DNA of 45,143 nucleotides, from contig JAHYJC010000037.1 of assembly GCA_019429275.1 (NCBI GenBank), forward strand, positions 1-45,143, written 5' to 3'. Position 1 is the stretch's first letter, and each line of letters opens with the position of its first letter. Below the pieces are notes generated by a model. That model searched no databases and was not told where the DNA came from. It worked only from the letters and a program-made list of their open reading frames with translations. Below are positions 1 to 9,003 of the stretch, in pieces. The DNA is from Lentimicrobium sp. GTDB lineage: Bacteria > Bacteroidota > Bacteroidia > Bacteroidales > Lentimicrobiaceae. The position numbers and the translations under genes are program-made.

Positions 1-125
1 TGGAAAACAGAATACCAGTTAACACTTTTCTAACAAACCGCCGTATACCGAACGGTACGTACGGTGGTGTGAGAGGTCGGAAAATAAAACAGGAGGAAAA
101 CTGTTTTATTTTCCTCCTACTCGAT
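1..125 (+). mobile_element. Group II intron, 3' end (domains V and VI)
   Basis: Positions 37-68 fold as a group II domain V. A 9-bp lower stem pairs 37-45 with 60-68 and contains the expected G-U wobble (G40-T65). There is a 2-nt CG bulge at 58-59 on the 3' side only, a 4-bp upper stem (46-49/54-57) and a GAAC loop. The catalytic triad position reads CGC (39-41). Positions 71-122 fold as domain VI: GAGAGG (71-76) pairs with CCT and CTC (116-118, 120-122), leaving A119 bulged as the branch-point adenosine, under a 14-bp upper stem (79-92/101-114). The intron should end with GAT at about 125, 6 nt after the branch A. The reverse transcriptase and domains I-IV lie outside the window. The insertion point is 18 bp beyond the stop codon of the oppositely oriented protease gene. 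The secondary structure is seen directly; the class is not determined. Confidence 0.82.
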
Positions 126-143
126 TTAGAAACTGATTATCAG

Positions 144-3100
144 TTACCTGATGCTTACTTTTTGAGATATGGTGCCTTTTTCTGTAATGATGTTCAGCAG
201 GTAAAGGCCTGAAGCCAAACCAAAGGTTTCAACCTTGAATTCATTGGCTTTGACCTGAGATTCATAAACAATTAGTCCAGCAAGGTTTACAAACCTGATC
301 ATCTCGATGCGGCTCTCGCCATGAATATTTAGAATTCCACTGACAGGATTCGGGTAAACAGAGAATTCTTTAACTTCGGGTTTTTCAATTCCGGTTATGT
401 ATGTAATTTCAACATTATCAATCATAAACACAAACCGGTCGTTAGATACGCATTGAATTGCGACATAGGCTTCCTGTCCGGCATAGGCGGCAAGGTCATA
501 ACTCACAAACGTCCATGCATCGGCCGGTGCATTGATCGGGCCCGCTATGGTTGTAAAACTGGTTGGATTCATAGTGGTGGTTGAAACCCTGATGTTGTAA
601 GTCTCCAGTCCGTATTGGGCTGTGTATGATTTAACCCAGAACGAAAGCATCGGATTTTCGCCCAGGGCAATTTTAGGCGATATCATATAATCGTTATTCA
701 CTGAAGGAGGTTCTGAAGCAAAACATGCACCAAAGCGCTCTCCGGCATAGGCCAACATACCTGTAACAGGCGGAGTAGTAGCCAGTGGATTGAATGCGAT
801 ATACGACATGGGTTCGCCAGAATGAGGGAAGGTTACTCCATCAATTCCATAAGTGGTGCCTCCATCAACATCAAGTCCGGTCCAGTCACCAAAGGTAAGG
901 GAGAAGTTATCCAGGTCTTCAAAGTCAAGCAAGGTGCTAACCACAACACCGCCACCCTGTATAACAGCAAGAAAAGCATTTGAATTTCCTGATTCACCTT
1001 CAACATACAAAGCTCTCACGTGATACTCATAAGTTCCTTCAATAAGGCCGTTGTCGTTGTATGATAGATTTGTAACAACTGCATCATTAATCTTCACGCC
1101 GTTTCGATAAACATTATAACCCAGCAATTCAGCAAATGAATGGTTGCGGGCTTGTATTGGCAGCTGATTATTGATAACAGAAATTGGGGTGCGGGCAATA
1201 TTCCTTGCATCTGGATTGTAAATAGGTTCAATATTTGCCGGAACCGCACTGAGCTCTCTGATGTTTCCATCTGTGTACTGCACTATAGCACGGATAAGAT
1301 AAGCTTCGTTCCAGGTTGTCCAGGTGCCGGCATGATCAAAATCCCATGAGCGGCCATTATTCAGATTTGCGTCAAATCCGATGTAAGTGGTCGTATTAAT
1401 GGAGCCGAAGCCGACAACAAAATCACCAGTTAAATTAAGGTTGGCGGCACTGATATCAATTTCAAGCCATTGGTTATCGATGCCATTGGCAGAAACTATG
1501 TGAAGTAACTGAGTGGTTGGCGCACTGCCTCCCCATCCATAAACTTCAGCATTGAATGTGGTGGTACCTGTGGTATAATATTTAAGAGCAAGAACCTGAC
1601 AAGGACCCTGAGGCGACATATGCGTTGACATGGTAAAACCATTGTATTGATAAGCATCTGTATTGACATTGTTGTCGTATATCAGCTCTTCGATGGTTCC
1701 TGAGCTTCCACCGGGAGCTTCCCAGGTAAGGAGTACATTATTACCATTTACCTGTCCCTGAAGGTTGGTAGGTGCTTCAAGGGTACCCGAATACTCAACC
1801 ACAAGCTGAACCGGTACATTAACGGTACCTGTGGAGCTATTGTTCATAATTACAAGGGATGCGTTGTGAGTCATGGCGGCCAGGCCTGTTGCATCCATCT
1901 GAACCATAAGTTCTGTTGAACCTCCTGCTGTTGTTGAACCTGATGGAGTGTTTACACTTAGCCAGGTTGCGGTTTCCGGATCAACAACAATGTTCCAGGT
2001 GAGGTTCTCGTTGCCAGGATTCGAAATGGTCAATGGAAGGGTTAAAATTCCATTGGTTTGCACGGTGGCTGAAATCTCAGTGGGATTTACAACAATCTGA
2101 GGCCCGCTCACTGAAGCACCCAGTTCTCCAATCATTCTGAACATTCCACTGTTGTACTGGTTTTCGCTGAATCCACCAACATAACCTACAGAATTACTGA
2201 AGAATTCTCCGGCCAGAAATTGTTTGCTGCTGGTTCCTCCGAACAGGGTCCATGTTGAGCCGCCATCATCGCTGCATGAAACACCGTATGCGCCTGTGGC
2301 AGCACCGGTGCTGACATAAGTATTCTGAGTGCCTGGAACGTAATTCAGGTCATTGGTAAGAAAAGGTCCTGTGGGTGTAACTGTTTCCCAGGTTTGCCCT
2401 CCATTGGCAGTCCTGCGCAATTGAACGGGAGCTTGTGTTTGTGCAACAAGGCCGTTAATCGGATCTTTAAAAGCAATCATATTAATGCCACCGTTGGCTG
2501 CCGGAGTAATGCCTGAGTTTGATGCCCTCCAGGTAAATCCTTTATCATCAGAAATAAATACCCGGCCCATATTTGTACCAAACATTACTGAATTGCCTGT
2601 AATTTCAATAACAGATGTCCATCCGCCTTCACCCGTAAGGGGAGTGCCGTTGGTTATGCCCGATTCCGGAACCCGCTGCCAGGTTGAACCACCATTTATC
2701 GTAGTATAAATTTCGAAATATCCGTCTCTTACATCGCCATGGCACATGCCTTCCTGCTCGTTCCAGAAATAGACATTATTTGCAAATGCCGCAGATCCTT
2801 GTAAAGCGCCCGGAAGTAGTGTCCAGGTTGTGCCTCCGTTTGTGGTTTTGTATATGCCGCAGGTATTATTCTGGGTGCCAACTCCATTATAAACAGTTAC
2901 GAAAGCAATATTTTCATCGACAGCACTTATGTTGCCAAGTCCGTAGGTGGTTCCTCCCAATACCTGCCCGGTTGTCCATGTGGCACCGCCATTAGTGGTT
3001 TTAGTAAATTCATTGATGGTTGAACCAGTTCCGGATCCATCGTAAGCAGTTGCCCATGCAATATTATTGTTTACAGCATGTAAATAATTAATTCCGCGCG

Positions 3101-4262
3101 ATGGGGCAGTAAATCCGCTATTCTGAACAATCCAGCTTGCCTGATTGTCGCCTGGCTGAATGCCAACAATTGCCCGGTTTTCGTCATTAAAATTATTGCC
3201 ACCCGGATTCAGTGAGCCAATTGAAAAAAATCCGTTGTAAGTGCCTGACCAGCCCCAATTGAAATGGAATTTGTTGTCACTGAGCGTATAACCGTCACAA
3301 ATCCATGCATGACCACCACTTTCAGCACTAGAACCGGCGTAATAAATCGGACGACCGGCATCCAGATCAGTACGCAAAAGTGCATACCAGTTGGCTAATA
3401 CCGGATAATCGGCTTTGCTCTTAAGTTCTGTGGTTGGGGCATAATTAAAATAGTTGACAAGTGAGAAAGGTACATCTTCGCTGTAAGCGCCCGATCCTGA
3501 AGGTGCATAGTCCATATTAACAGATACGCCTGCATGATACATCAATGTTGCCACGGCTGAATTTGCTGAAGTAACATTATTCGGCATGGCAGCATAATTA
3601 TAGGTAGCAGCTGAAAAATCAGCAGCCTGCATGCCATAGGTCGGGTGCATATAGCTGTGGCTTCCAATGCCCGATACTGGCCAGTTGTGATATTTCATCA
3701 AAACAGCCATAGTTGTCGCAACACATCCTGTCCAGGCTCTTCCGCATGACCCATATCCTGCATTGGGCTCAACCGGACATAGTGCGTTGTAGTAACAACC
3801 CTGATCCCAGTTTGTGGTTACCAAAGGTGTAACATCGCTCAATTCTCGTTCCATACTGTTGCTCAAAACTTTGTCCCACAATGGACGTGTGAAGGAATTT
3901 GAGATTCGTGTAGTTGCAATAGATTCGATTTCCTGACTGTATTTTTCAAACCAATCCTGAGCTGCGGGATTGTATGTGTCGACAGAAATTGTACCTGAGT
4001 GAGAATAGCCTAAAACTGGAATCGAAGCGTCGTCGGCAGCTACCAGAACAAATCCACCTGAACTGAAGGTGAAAGTAAAAAAAGTTGTGATTCCGTTTCT
4101 TGTGGTTTCAAAACTATCATTGATAGTGAAATTATCAATGTTTGATGGTGCATAATGAGCATAATAGTTCAATGCAACCTGTTCAGCTGTTTTCTTGTCA
4201 ACCGGATTGGCCGAAACAGCCAGGGTTAAAAGCGTCAGCATAAGAGTAAAAATTCTCTTCAT
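144..4262 (-). CDS. Secreted C10 (streptopain-type) cysteine protease with T9SS sorting domain
   Basis: This is a large exported protease of 1372 aa. A signal peptide covers about residues 1-18 and is followed by a prodomain (about 20-125) like the Spi/C10 propeptide. The peptidase core carries Cys180 in TGCVAT and His318 in GGHAWICDGY, followed by HFNWGWSG at 333-340, the usual C10 catalytic pattern. Residues about 375-710 hold at least six BNR-like repeats (NGGxTW). An Ig/BACON-like segment (about 715-810), a fibronectin-like region and a choice-of-anchor-J-like lectin fold (about 1100-1280) follow. The last ~75 residues (VYPNP start, LASGLYLLNI, KVSIR end) form a T9SS type A sorting domain, so the product should be secreted or attached to the cell surface. 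C10 relatives include streptopain and P. gingivalis periodontain; the extra domains suggest binding to large substrates. It is a single gene with an exact TAnnTTTG element about 70 bp upstream. Confidence 0.9.
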   Translation of the reverse strand: MKRIFTLMLTLLTLAVSANPVDKKTAEQVALNYYAHYAPSNIDNFTINDSFETTRNGITTFFTFTFSSGGFVLVAADDASIPVLGYSHSGTISVDTYNPAAQDWFEKYSQEIESIATTRISNSFTRPLWDKVLSNSMERELSDVTPLVTTNWDQGCYYNALCPVEPNAGYGSCGRAWTGCVATTMAVLMKYHNWPVSGIGSHSYMHPTYGMQAADFSAATYNYAAMPNNVTSANSAVATLMYHAGVSVNMDYAPSGSGAYSEDVPFSLVNYFNYAPTTELKSKADYPVLANWYALLRTDLDAGRPIYYAGSSAESGGHAWICDGYTLSDNKFHFNWGWSGTYNGFFSIGSLNPGGNNFNDENRAIVGIQPGDNQASWIVQNSGFTAPSRGINYLHAVNNNIAWATAYDGSGTGSTINEFTKTTNGGATWTTGQVLGGTTYGLGNISAVDENIAFVTVYNGVGTQNNTCGIYKTTNGGTTWTLLPGALQGSAAFANNVYFWNEQEGMCHGDVRDGYFEIYTTINGGSTWQRVPESGITNGTPLTGEGGWTSVIEITGNSVMFGTNMGRVFISDDKGFTWRASNSGITPAANGGINMIAFKDPINGLVAQTQAPVQLRRTANGGQTWETVTPTGPFLTNDLNYVPGTQNTYVSTGAATGAYGVSCSDDGGSTWTLFGGTSSKQFLAGEFFSNSVGYVGGFSENQYNSGMFRMIGELGASVSGPQIVVNPTEISATVQTNGILTLPLTISNPGNENLTWNIVVDPETATWLSVNTPSGSTTAGGSTELMVQMDATGLAAMTHNASLVIMNNSSTGTVNVPVQLVVEYSGTLEAPTNLQGQVNGNNVLLTWEAPGGSSGTIEELIYDNNVNTDAYQYNGFTMSTHMSPQGPCQVLALKYYTTGTTTFNAEVYGWGGSAPTTQLLHIVSANGIDNQWLEIDISAANLNLTGDFVVGFGSINTTTYIGFDANLNNGRSWDFDHAGTWTTWNEAYLIRAIVQYTDGNIRELSAVPANIEPIYNPDARNIARTPISVINNQLPIQARNHSFAELLGYNVYRNGVKINDAVVTNLSYNDNGLIEGTYEYHVRALYVEGESGNSNAFLAVIQGGGVVVSTLLDFEDLDNFSLTFGDWTGLDVDGGTTYGIDGVTFPHSGEPMSYIAFNPLATTPPVTGMLAYAGERFGACFASEPPSVNNDYMISPKIALGENPMLSFWVKSYTAQYGLETYNIRVSTTTMNPTSFTTIAGPINAPADAWTFVSYDLAAYAGQEAYVAIQCVSNDRFVFMIDNVEITYITGIEKPEVKEFSVYPNPVSGILNIHGESRIEMIRFVNLAGLIVYESQVKANEFKVETFGLASGLYLLNIITEKGTISQKVSIR

Positions 4263-4334
4263 TGTTTATCAAATTTAGTGCATATAAATTGAGTTCTTGT
4301 AGAAATTCCCTGATGAAAAATGAAAGCATTGAGA

Positions 4335-4342
4335 CAAAATTA
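4335..4342 (-). promoter_or_regulatory. Bacteroidota -7 promoter element for the C10 protease
   Basis: The minus strand reads TAATTTTG, an exact match to TAnnTTTG, 72 bp upstream of the protease ATG. No -33 TTG is present at the usual 19-21 bp spacing. A second exact match (TAAATTTG, 4270-4277) is too close to the start codon to serve. Confidence 0.5.
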
Positions 4343-4471
4343 GAATTATAATGATCGGAAAATCATTTTCGGATTTTATTCTTTTCAAAAATCTGGGCTG
4401 TATTTTTTTGAATTGCGAAGATTCAATCTCTTCACTTTTAATTTTGTATACTACCATCTGAAAATCAGGTT

Positions 4472-5143
4472 TCATTGAAAATTAGTTTGAATTATATTGT
4501 TGACCAAAAGAAGATCATCTGGATTAGTTATCAAAAAATCAGGTTTTTCATTCATAATTTCATCCAGGCTGCCGAAGCCATATAGCACTCCGGCCGATGA
4601 AATTCCGGATTGTCTGGCACCTCTGATGTCGTGCATGCGATCGCCAATCATCAGAATTTTGCTTTTGTCAGTCTTGCCCAGTTTTTTAAAATTGTAATCG
4701 ATCAACTCATTTTTCTGACTTCGTTCGCCATTCAATTCACAGCCCGAAATACCGGAAAAAAGATCACTTAATGGTGAATTGGAAATTATTTCTTTCGCAT
4801 AGACCTCAGCTTTTGAAGTAACAACACTTAAATTTAATCCACGGCTTGAGAGCTCCTCAAGAACTTCTGGAATACGAGGATATATTGCATGTTGATACAA
4901 GCCTTCACGGCCGTAATATTCTCTGTAGTAAGAAGTTGCCAGTTCAGCCATCTCATCATTAAGGCCGAAAACAAGCTTAAATGAATCACGCAAAGGTGGG
5001 CCAATAAATGGTGATAGGTCATCGGGACGCTTTGAGGCTGGAATTCCTAGTTTATCAACTGCATAAAGCGCAGAATTGTAGATTCCCCGTCTCGAATCTG
5101 TGAGCGTGCCGTCTAAGTCAAAGAAAAAATGAGTAAATCGCAT
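4472..5143 (-). CDS. HAD-family hydrolase, phosphoglycolate phosphatase-like
   Basis: This is a 223-aa cytoplasmic phosphatase of the haloacid dehalogenase superfamily, subfamily IA. Motif I is DLDGTLT at residues 9-15 (nucleophile Asp9, acid/base Asp11). Motif II is VVTSK at 107-111, a lysine follows at 144, and motif IV is GDRMHD at 167-172. The helical cap inserted between motifs I and II is typical of Gph/YjjG-type enzymes acting on small phosphate esters. The substrate cannot be read from sequence; 2-phosphoglycolate or a nucleotide is plausible. It is divergent from the CCA-adding enzyme gene and stands alone. Confidence 0.85.
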   Translation of the reverse strand: MRFTHFFFDLDGTLTDSRRGIYNSALYAVDKLGIPASKRPDDLSPFIGPPLRDSFKLVFGLNDEMAELATSYYREYYGREGLYQHAIYPRIPEVLEELSSRGLNLSVVTSKAEVYAKEIISNSPLSDLFSGISGCELNGERSQKNELIDYNFKKLGKTDKSKILMIGDRMHDIRGARQSGISSAGVLYGFGSLDEIMNEKPDFLITNPDDLLLVNNIIQTNFQ

Positions 5144-5318
5144 GAGGTAATTTAAGAATGTTAAATATCAGGAAAATAACAGTTTGCTCTGTTAAAATAT
5201 TATGAAGCAAGGATAAGTAATTATTTGAAATTGTTTGATATTATTTTTATGCGGGGTGGCAATTGATCAATACATTACTTTCCTTTTTGTCCAGCAAGGA
5301 TTTTCGCCTCCTTTGTCT

Positions 5319-5326
5319 TATTTTTG
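5319..5326 (+). promoter_or_regulatory. -7 promoter element for the CCA-adding enzyme gene
   Basis: TATTTTTG matches TAnnTTTG exactly. Its last bases overlap the TTG at 5324 that would otherwise be the most upstream possible start. Transcription should begin around 5333, so translation must start downstream, at ATG 5354. Confidence 0.6.
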
Positions 5327-5353
5327 CAACGGAATTTTTTATTAAAATGCTCT

Positions 5354-6775
5354 ATGAACCTGAAATCAGACCTTACACATCCTGTGTTTAAAGCAGTTGC
5401 TTCTTCAGCCAGGTTATTGGGCATTCCGGTTTATGTTATTGGTGGATATGTAAGAGACCTTTTTCTTGGCAGAATTTCGAAAGATATTGATTTCGTAACA
5501 GTTGGGGATGGAATAAAGCTGGCTGAATCGGTGGCTGGGAAACTAAAATGCCATAATGTGAGTGTATTCAAGAATTTTGGTACAGCCATGCTGCATTTTG
5601 ATGAAATCCAGATAGAGTTTGTTGGGGCCAGAAAAGAATCTTATTACCCCGAAAGCAGGAAACCAGCAGTATATTCCGGAACACTCGAAGATGATCAGAA
5701 TCGTCGTGACTTTACCATCAATGCCATGGCAATCAGTTTGAATGATCCGGATTTCGGAGAATTTATTGATCCTTTCGAAGGTTTGGACGACCTGAAAGCC
5801 GGAATAATCCGCACACCACTGAACCCTGATATTACATTCTCTGATGATCCGTTGCGAATGATGCGAGCAATAAGATTTGCTTCACAGTTGTCATTTACCA
5901 TTAATCAATCGACTTTTGATGCCATACGGCGCAATTCCGGCCGTATTTCCATAATTTCAGGAGAGAGAATCAGCGAAGAACTTAATAAAATCATTCTTAC
6001 ATCAAAACCGTCAGCGGGATTTATTTTGCTTGATAAATGCGGTTTGCTAAATCTGATTTTGCCTCAGTTTGTCGCATTGAAGGGAGCCGAAACGCTTGAA
6101 GGAATAGGACACAAAGATAATTTCTATCATACCCTTGAAGTGCTCGACAAGATTGCACCCAAAACCGATAATCTCTGGCTGCGATGGGCTGCTGTTTTAC
6201 ATGATATTGGGAAACCGGCTACCCGTCGCTTTTCAAAAGAACTTGGCTGGACTTTTCATGGACACGAGGTAAAAGGTGCCCGGATGGTCGCTCAGATTTT
6301 CAGGCAACTCAGGCTTCCTCTGAACGAGAAAATGAAATATGTTCAGAAACTCGTTGAGTTACATTTGCGTCCCATTGCACTTACCGATGAAGAAGTTACA
6401 GATTCTGCAGTCAGACGTTTACTTTTTGAAGCCGGAGATGACATTGATGATTTGATGACGCTGTGTGAAGCTGATATTACTTCAAAAAATCGTGAAAAAG
6501 TTCAAAGATTCCTTAATAACTTTGCACAGGTTCGCAAAAAATTGATTGAGATTGAAGAAAAAGATAGGATCCGAAACTGGCAGCCACCATTGACAGGCGA
6601 AATTATCATGGAAACTTTCGGATTATCACCAGGTAAAAATGTGGGGGTTTTAAAAAATGCAATACGCGAAGCCATTCTCGATGGCATAATTGAGAATAGT
6701 TATGAAAAAGCGTTTGAATTTTTGCTCGAGGAAGGAAAGCGTCTTGGTCTTGAACTGAAACAAAATCAAAAATAA
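5354..6775 (+). CDS. cca: CCA tRNA nucleotidyltransferase with HD domain
   Basis: This enzyme adds or repairs the 3' CCA end of tRNAs, using CTP and ATP without a nucleic acid template. Using ATG 5354 the product is 473 aa. The class II nucleotidyltransferase head shows GGYVRD (30-35) and the metal-binding pair DID (44-46), then [10 protein letters not shown] and the RMMRAIRFA nucleotide-recognition segment. The C-terminal half carries an HD phosphohydrolase-type motif (LHDIGKP) with a following HGHE histidine pair. Such HD-containing CCA enzymes are common in Bacteroidota, where they sometimes also act as poly(A) polymerases. The upstream TTG at 5324 in the same frame is rejected because it overlaps the -7 promoter element. 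Confidence 0.93.
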   Translation: MNLKSDLTHPVFKAVASSARLLGIPVYVIGGYVRDLFLGRISKDIDFVTVGDGIKLAESVAGKLKCHNVSVFKNFGTAMLHFDEIQIEFVGARKESYYPESRKPAVYSGTLEDDQNRRDFTINAMAISLNDPDFGEFIDPFEGLDDLKAGIIRTPLNPDITFSDDPLRMMRAIRFASQLSFTINQSTFDAIRRNSGRISIISGERISEELNKIILTSKPSAGFILLDKCGLLNLILPQFVALKGAETLEGIGHKDNFYHTLEVLDKIAPKTDNLWLRWAAVLHDIGKPATRRFSKELGWTFHGHEVKGARMVAQIFRQLRLPLNEKMKYVQKLVELHLRPIALTDEEVTDSAVRRLLFEAGDDIDDLMTLCEADITSKNREKVQRFLNNFAQVRKKLIEIEEKDRIRNWQPPLTGEIIMETFGLSPGKNVGVLKNAIREAILDGIIENSYEKAFEFLLEEGKRLGLELKQNQK

Positions 6776-6782
6776 TTACCAT

Positions 6783-6813
6783 TTGCATTTTAAAAAAGTT
6801 CGCAGTAATTTTA
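6783..6813 (+). promoter_or_regulatory. Promoter for the pRiA4b-like gene and miaA
   Basis: TTG at 6783-6785 (within TTTG) is followed after exactly 20 bp by TAATTTTA (6806-6813), seven of eight matches to TAnnTTTG. This is the typical -33/-7 arrangement of Bacteroidota primary sigma factor promoters. It lies 32 bp before the first ATG of the two-gene unit. Confidence 0.6.
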
Positions 6814-6845
6814 CTTTAAATTAACTAATCAAATATACAAAAAGC

Positions 6846-7424
6846 ATGCATGCATATCGGTTCAGAATGTTACATGAGGATCAGGATGACTTTCTGCGGG
6901 ATTTTGATATCCTATCCTCTCAAACATTTTATGATTTTCACAAAACGATTAAAGAATCAGTTGAACTTCAAGGAAATGAACTTGCATCTTTTTTTGTTTG
7001 TGACCGAAACTGGCGGAAGAAAAAAGAAATTACCCTTATCAATATGAAGGAGGAGTCGCAGGAACCCGAAGATGAAGACGATCGCAGAAGTCCCCGTCAA
7101 AGTAGAATTCCTGTTTGTGAAATGGTTAAAGTAAGGATAAAGGACATCATTGATGATCCACACCAAAGACTTTTGTATGAATACGATTTCCTGAATCCGA
7201 AAGTTTTTTTTATCGAGTTATCTAAAATTGTTGATGCAGATAAAGGAAGCCAGTATCCGGTTTGTATAAAAAGTACCGGGAAATTCGTTACCGCAACCAT
7301 ACCGTTAATTCCTGATAACATTGACCTCGATGAAGAGGATGTTGCTCTTGTGAGTGAGTTTGACGACATCATGGATAATGATGATAACGATATTGCCATT
7401 TTTGAGGCTGAGCCCGAATTCTGA
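6846..7424 (+). CDS. Plasmid pRiA4b ORF-3-like family protein
   Basis: This is a 192-aa acidic protein. The N-terminal half (YRFRMLHEDQDDFLRDFDI, the FYDFHKTI helix, the FFVCDRNWRKKKEITL strand) matches the fold seen in IS1096-passenger or plasmid pRiA4b ORF-3-like proteins (PF07929), including the LLYEYDFLNPKVFFIEL core strand pair. Function is unknown in this family. An acidic linker of about residues 67-80 separates the two halves, and the tail (about 155-192) is very rich in Asp and Glu. miaA starts 2 bp after the stop codon, so the two are almost certainly cotranscribed. The pairing suggests a housekeeping rather than plasmid role here, but this is inference. Confidence 0.75.
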   Translation: MHAYRFRMLHEDQDDFLRDFDILSSQTFYDFHKTIKESVELQGNELASFFVCDRNWRKKKEITLINMKEESQEPEDEDDRRSPRQSRIPVCEMVKVRIKDIIDDPHQRLLYEYDFLNPKVFFIELSKIVDADKGSQYPVCIKSTGKFVTATIPLIPDNIDLDEEDVALVSEFDDIMDNDDNDIAIFEAEPEF

Positions 7425-7426
7425 TT

Positions 7427-8347
7427 ATGCCTGAGGCTCCTTTACTGGTTGTAATTGCTGGTCCTACTGCCGTTGGTAAAACATCAGTAGCCATTGATGT
7501 GGCTTCGAATATAAATTGTGATATAATATCTGCCGACTCGCGCCAGTTTTACAAAGAACTGAAAATCGGGACTGCCGCTCCAACACAGGAACAACTTAAC
7601 CTGGTAAAACATCATTTTATTGGACAACTCTCACTCACCGATCCTTACGATGTTTCTAAATATGAGGCTGAAGTTCTTGAATTGCTTCCACGTTTATTTG
7701 AAAAAACACCGGTAGTTATTTTAACTGGTGGCTCAGGACTCTATGTTCATGCTGTCTGCGAAGGGCTCGATGATCTGCCTGACAGCAATCCCCTGGTAAG
7801 GGAGGAACTTAGAAAAAAGTACGATGAGGAAGGAATCGCTTCCATCAGGGCAATGCTCCGACAACTTGATCCTGAGTATTACAGCAGGGTTGACCTTGCA
7901 AATCCAAATCGCCTGCTGCGCGCTTTAGAAGTTTGTCTGATTACCGGAAAACCGTTTACTTCATTCCGGAAAAAGCAGGCTAATTCCCGAAATTTCAATA
8001 TGCTGAAAATTGGACTTGATCTGCCTCGCAACGATCTTCACAACCGCATAAATGCCCGGGTAGATAAGATGATAGCTGATGGTTTGCTACGGGAAGCTGA
8101 AAACTTTTTCCATCTCAGGCACTTGAATGCACTTAATACTGTGGGTTATAAAGAGCTATTTGCCTACTTTAATGGGCTTTGCAGTTTGAATGAAGCCATC
8201 GAAAAAATCAAAACCAACACCCGCCGCTATGCGCGAAGGCAAATTACCTGGTTTCGGCGCGATAAGGAGATGATTTGGATCAGACCTGACTCAGGAGATG
8301 TATTTCGATTATTGGATAAATACAGGGAAAACTTAACCAAAAATTAA
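7427..8347 (+). CDS. miaA: tRNA dimethylallyltransferase
   Basis: MiaA transfers a dimethylallyl group to N6 of adenosine 37 in tRNAs that read codons beginning with U, the first step toward ms2i6A. The 306-aa product has the family length. It shows the P-loop GPTAVGKT (12-19), the DSRQ substrate motif (37-40), TGGSGLYVHA and the C-terminal arginine-rich segment (TRRYARRQITWFRR) involved in tRNA binding. It is translated 2 bp after the pRiA4b-like gene. The next gene faces it, ending 37 bp away, and no strong terminator hairpin is visible between them. Confidence 0.95.
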   Translation: MPEAPLLVVIAGPTAVGKTSVAIDVASNINCDIISADSRQFYKELKIGTAAPTQEQLNLVKHHFIGQLSLTDPYDVSKYEAEVLELLPRLFEKTPVVILTGGSGLYVHAVCEGLDDLPDSNPLVREELRKKYDEEGIASIRAMLRQLDPEYYSRVDLANPNRLLRALEVCLITGKPFTSFRKKQANSRNFNMLKIGLDLPRNDLHNRINARVDKMIADGLLREAENFFHLRHLNALNTVGYKELFAYFNGLCSLNEAIEKIKTNTRRYARRQITWFRRDKEMIWIRPDSGDVFRLLDKYRENLTKN

Positions 8348-8384
8348 CAGGTTAACAAAAAACTTTTAAAGTTAATACGGTCAT

Positions 8385-8774
8385 TTATCGCAACAACCGA
8401 ATCCTGAAATTCTCTTCCATGTATGTGAAATACCAGTAAAGTCTTCGGTTGACCTCAATTCCATAATCAACTGATTGATCGTAGCTTATAAACGAGTTAA
8501 TCACCCGGGTGTATCTGCCACGCATAAAATAATCATTCCAGTTATTCACCGCAATGATATTTCTTGAGCGGTAGTAAACATTGCTGCGGTCAAGCGCTGG
8601 AGAGTAACGTAAAAAGTACCAGCGATCAAAATCAGGATCGATGATTGTAAGCTGGTATTCTGTGCTATCAATAATCACACTTTTAGTCTCAGCGCCCGAT
8701 TGGGTTATTACTCTCTGCTGAGTGCAGGCCCATCCTGCAAATATCAGCATTCCGAAGATGAGCAGCTTTTTCAT
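8385..8774 (-). CDS. Small lipoprotein, DUF6146-like
   Basis: This is a 129-aa protein with a lipoprotein signal: a hydrophobic segment followed by a lipobox ending in GWAC (Cys17). The body contains YQLTIIDPDFDRWYF, an NNWNDYF segment and SVDYGIEVNRRLYWYF. These features resemble the Bacteroidota family annotated as DUF6146, whose function is unknown. It is probably anchored in the outer membrane facing the periplasm. It stands alone, with an exact -7 element upstream. The family name is recalled from general sequence resemblance, so it is less certain than the lipoprotein call. Confidence 0.7.
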   Translation of the reverse strand: MKKLLIFGMLIFAGWACTQQRVITQSGAETKSVIIDSTEYQLTIIDPDFDRWYFLRYSPALDRSNVYYRSRNIIAVNNWNDYFMRGRYTRVINSFISYDQSVDYGIEVNRRLYWYFTYMEENFRIRLLR

Positions 8775-8835
8775 AATTATTGGTTTTTGTGATATTTAAC
8801 CTGTATGATCAGAGTAAGTTATGACAAGAATCGCG

Positions 8836-8843
8836 CAAAATTA
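8836..8843 (-). promoter_or_regulatory. -7 promoter element for the small lipoprotein gene
   Basis: The minus strand reads TAATTTTG, an exact TAnnTTTG, 62 bp upstream of the ATG. A TTTG lies upstream with a 23-bp gap, slightly longer than usual. Confidence 0.5.
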
Positions 8844-9003
8844 ATGCCAGAAACCTATCATTTATGCAAATAAGTGTGAAAGTTTAATCCAAAAAAAGAG
8901 AAGATTTTCCTGTGATATTTTTTGATCTTATTGGAAAAACTGGCTAATGCCTGACTCCTGAAGGTAAATGTTTAAGAAGAATTAATCTTTGTTTTTCGTT
9001 TTA

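Noticed and set aside
79-114. Perfect hairpin that could be a terminator for the protease gene
   Set aside because: It is better explained as the upper stem of group II domain VI, since the flanking GAGAGG/CCTACTC pairing with bulged A and domain V are also present, and no T-run follows on the minus strand.
1140-1349. Open frames antisense to the protease and other long genes
   Set aside because: They are shadows of the coding strand without independent signals.
4275-4475. 66-codon open frame on the minus strand between the HAD and protease genes
   Set aside because: It contains the protease -7 promoter element, has no recognisable domain, and its composition is AT-rich noncoding-like. I treat it as intergenic.
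6846-7424. Mobile-element gene, from the family name (pRiA4b ORF-3/IS1096 passenger)
   Set aside because: The gene is in an operon with miaA, and no transposase or inverted repeats are nearby. The family name reflects where it was first seen.
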